Shown here: piece after piece, positions 63,481 through 64,000 of the stretch
How the letters are laid out: each line of letters opens with the position of its first letter
How positions within the stretch are numbered: the first letter of the stretch is position 1
Source: Cupriavidus sp.
GTDB lineage: Bacteria > Pseudomonadota > Gammaproteobacteria > Burkholderiales > Burkholderiaceae
Length of the DNA stretch: 64,000 nt
Direction: 5' to 3'
Assembly (NCBI GenBank): GCA_031181345.1
Contig: JAPSLC010000003.1
Span: 62,001 to 126,000 of the forward strand
Translations under genes and position numbers: made by a program
The notes under the pieces: model-generated
Seen by the model: the letters and a program-made list of their open reading frames with translations, nothing else
What the model was told of the DNA's origin: nothing
Databases searched by the model: none

Positions 63481-64000
63481 TTATTCGGCGGCCGAGGCAG
63501 TGGCCGCGGTGGGCGACGCCGGCTTCTCGAAGCGCACGAACTCCATCCGGTTCTCGGCGCTGCCGCCGGCGAACACCAGCGGCTGCTGCGAAAAGGTCGA
63601 ATCGCCGAACAGCGAGGCCTCGTCGACCTTGGCCAGCCCGGTCGCCAGGCCGTTGAAGTCGAACAGCCCGGTATCGGCCAGGTGCGACGGCACCACGTTT
63701 TTCAGCGCCGAGAAGATATTGTCGATACGGCCCGGATTCTGGCGCTCCCACTCGAGCAGCATCTCCTTGACCTTCTTGCGCTGCAGGTTCTCCTGCGAGC
63801 CGCACAGATTGCAGGGGATGATCGGGAATTGCATCGCGCGCGCATAGGCGGCGATGTCCTTCTCCGAGCAATAGGCCAGCGGGCGGATCACGATGTGCTG
63901 GCCGTCGTCGGTGGCCAGCTTCGGCGGCATCGCCTTCATCTTGCCGCCGAAGAACATGTTCAGAAAGAAGGTCTGGACGATGTCGTCGCGATGGTGGCCG
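63481..64000 (-). CDS. ttcA: tRNA 2-thiocytidine synthetase TtcA, C-terminal part (runs off the window)
   Basis: TtcA thiolates cytidine-32 of certain tRNAs, using ATP and an Fe-S cluster. The visible part begins [19 protein letters not shown], a conserved block, and includes [10 protein letters not shown] and CNLCGSQ, where cysteines of the Fe-S centre sit, then [19 protein letters not shown]. The C-terminal tail is short and Ala-rich. The ATP-binding N-terminal half lies outside the window. Confidence 0.94.
   Translation of the reverse strand, partial: GHHRDDIVQTFFLNMFFGGKMKAMPPKLATDDGQHIVIRPLAYCSEKDIAAYARAMQFPIIPCNLCGSQENLQRKKVKEMLLEWERQNPGRIDNIFSALKNVVPSHLADTGLFDFNGLATGLAKVDEASLFGDSTFSQQPLVFAGGSAENRMEFVRFEKPASPTAATASAAE

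Noticed and set aside
1..64000. CRISPR arrays, rRNA genes, integrases, transposases or phage genes
   Set aside because: No regularly spaced direct repeats, no rRNA-like sequence and no recombinase or phage motifs were seen; tRNA-Cys is not flanked by an integrase.

Overview
The window is very GC-rich, and its gene content points to a member of the Burkholderiales, most likely Burkholderiaceae close to Cupriavidus/Ralstonia. The indications are an icmF-type fused isobutyryl-CoA mutase, three orphan Bug-type (TctC) periplasmic receptors, a copABCD-copRS set, paired acyl-CoA dehydrogenases and a ttcA/glmU/glmS neighbourhood. I cannot name the genus from the sequence alone.

Layout. 1-1419: 5' part of icmF (minus). 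1715-10555: an exported protein of unknown function, a DUF2917 protein, an APC permease, an omega-amino acid transaminase divergent from its MocR-type regulator, a PagL-like lipid A deacylase, a DmeF-like metal efflux protein and tRNA-Cys. 10730-17421: sbcDC and an MHS-family carboxylate permease. 17553-21927: a Csp-like cysteine-rich copper protein and two lipoprotein hydrolases, one of them in the tannase/feruloyl esterase family. 22249-30174: an acyl-CoA catabolic cluster with a class III CoA-transferase, an unusual crotonase, a LysR regulator, two acyl-CoA dehydrogenase subunits and two Bug receptors.

31183-36076 is the most unusual segment. Two adjacent minus-strand genes encode a 991-aa protein I cannot assign and a leucine-rich-repeat protein whose C-terminal half resembles the NEL (IpaH/SspH-type) E3 ubiquitin ligase domain. 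By hand alignment the NEL part lacks the catalytic cysteine. The composition looks less GC-rich than the flanks, so an acquired, translocated effector-like pair is a reasonable hypothesis.

36767-44471: a TonB-dependent receptor, a periplasmic binding protein, two permeases and a double-NBD ATPase form one tightly packed operon, divergent from a Fur-family regulator with a Fur-box-like sequence between them. This looks like uptake of a metal chelate. 44503-50171: suyA-suyB-slcC-comC-Bug receptor-gntR, an operon for sulfolactate desulfonation to pyruvate and sulfite, with a good sigma70 promoter and a dyad upstream. 50489-52109: an SGNH hydrolase, a broken AraC-type fragment and a tiny Gln-rich protein with its own terminator. 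52110-58828: copABCD (minus) divergent from copRS (plus), with a cop-box palindrome and a 7-bp tandem repeat between. 58839-64000: glmS with a strong terminator, glmU, a DUF6279 lipoprotein and the 3' part of ttcA.

Two families of dispersed intergenic palindromic repeats are present. One (CCCTCTCCCC type) has five units at three loci and the other has two copies. Most long antisense open frames are high-GC shadows of these genes and are not listed.
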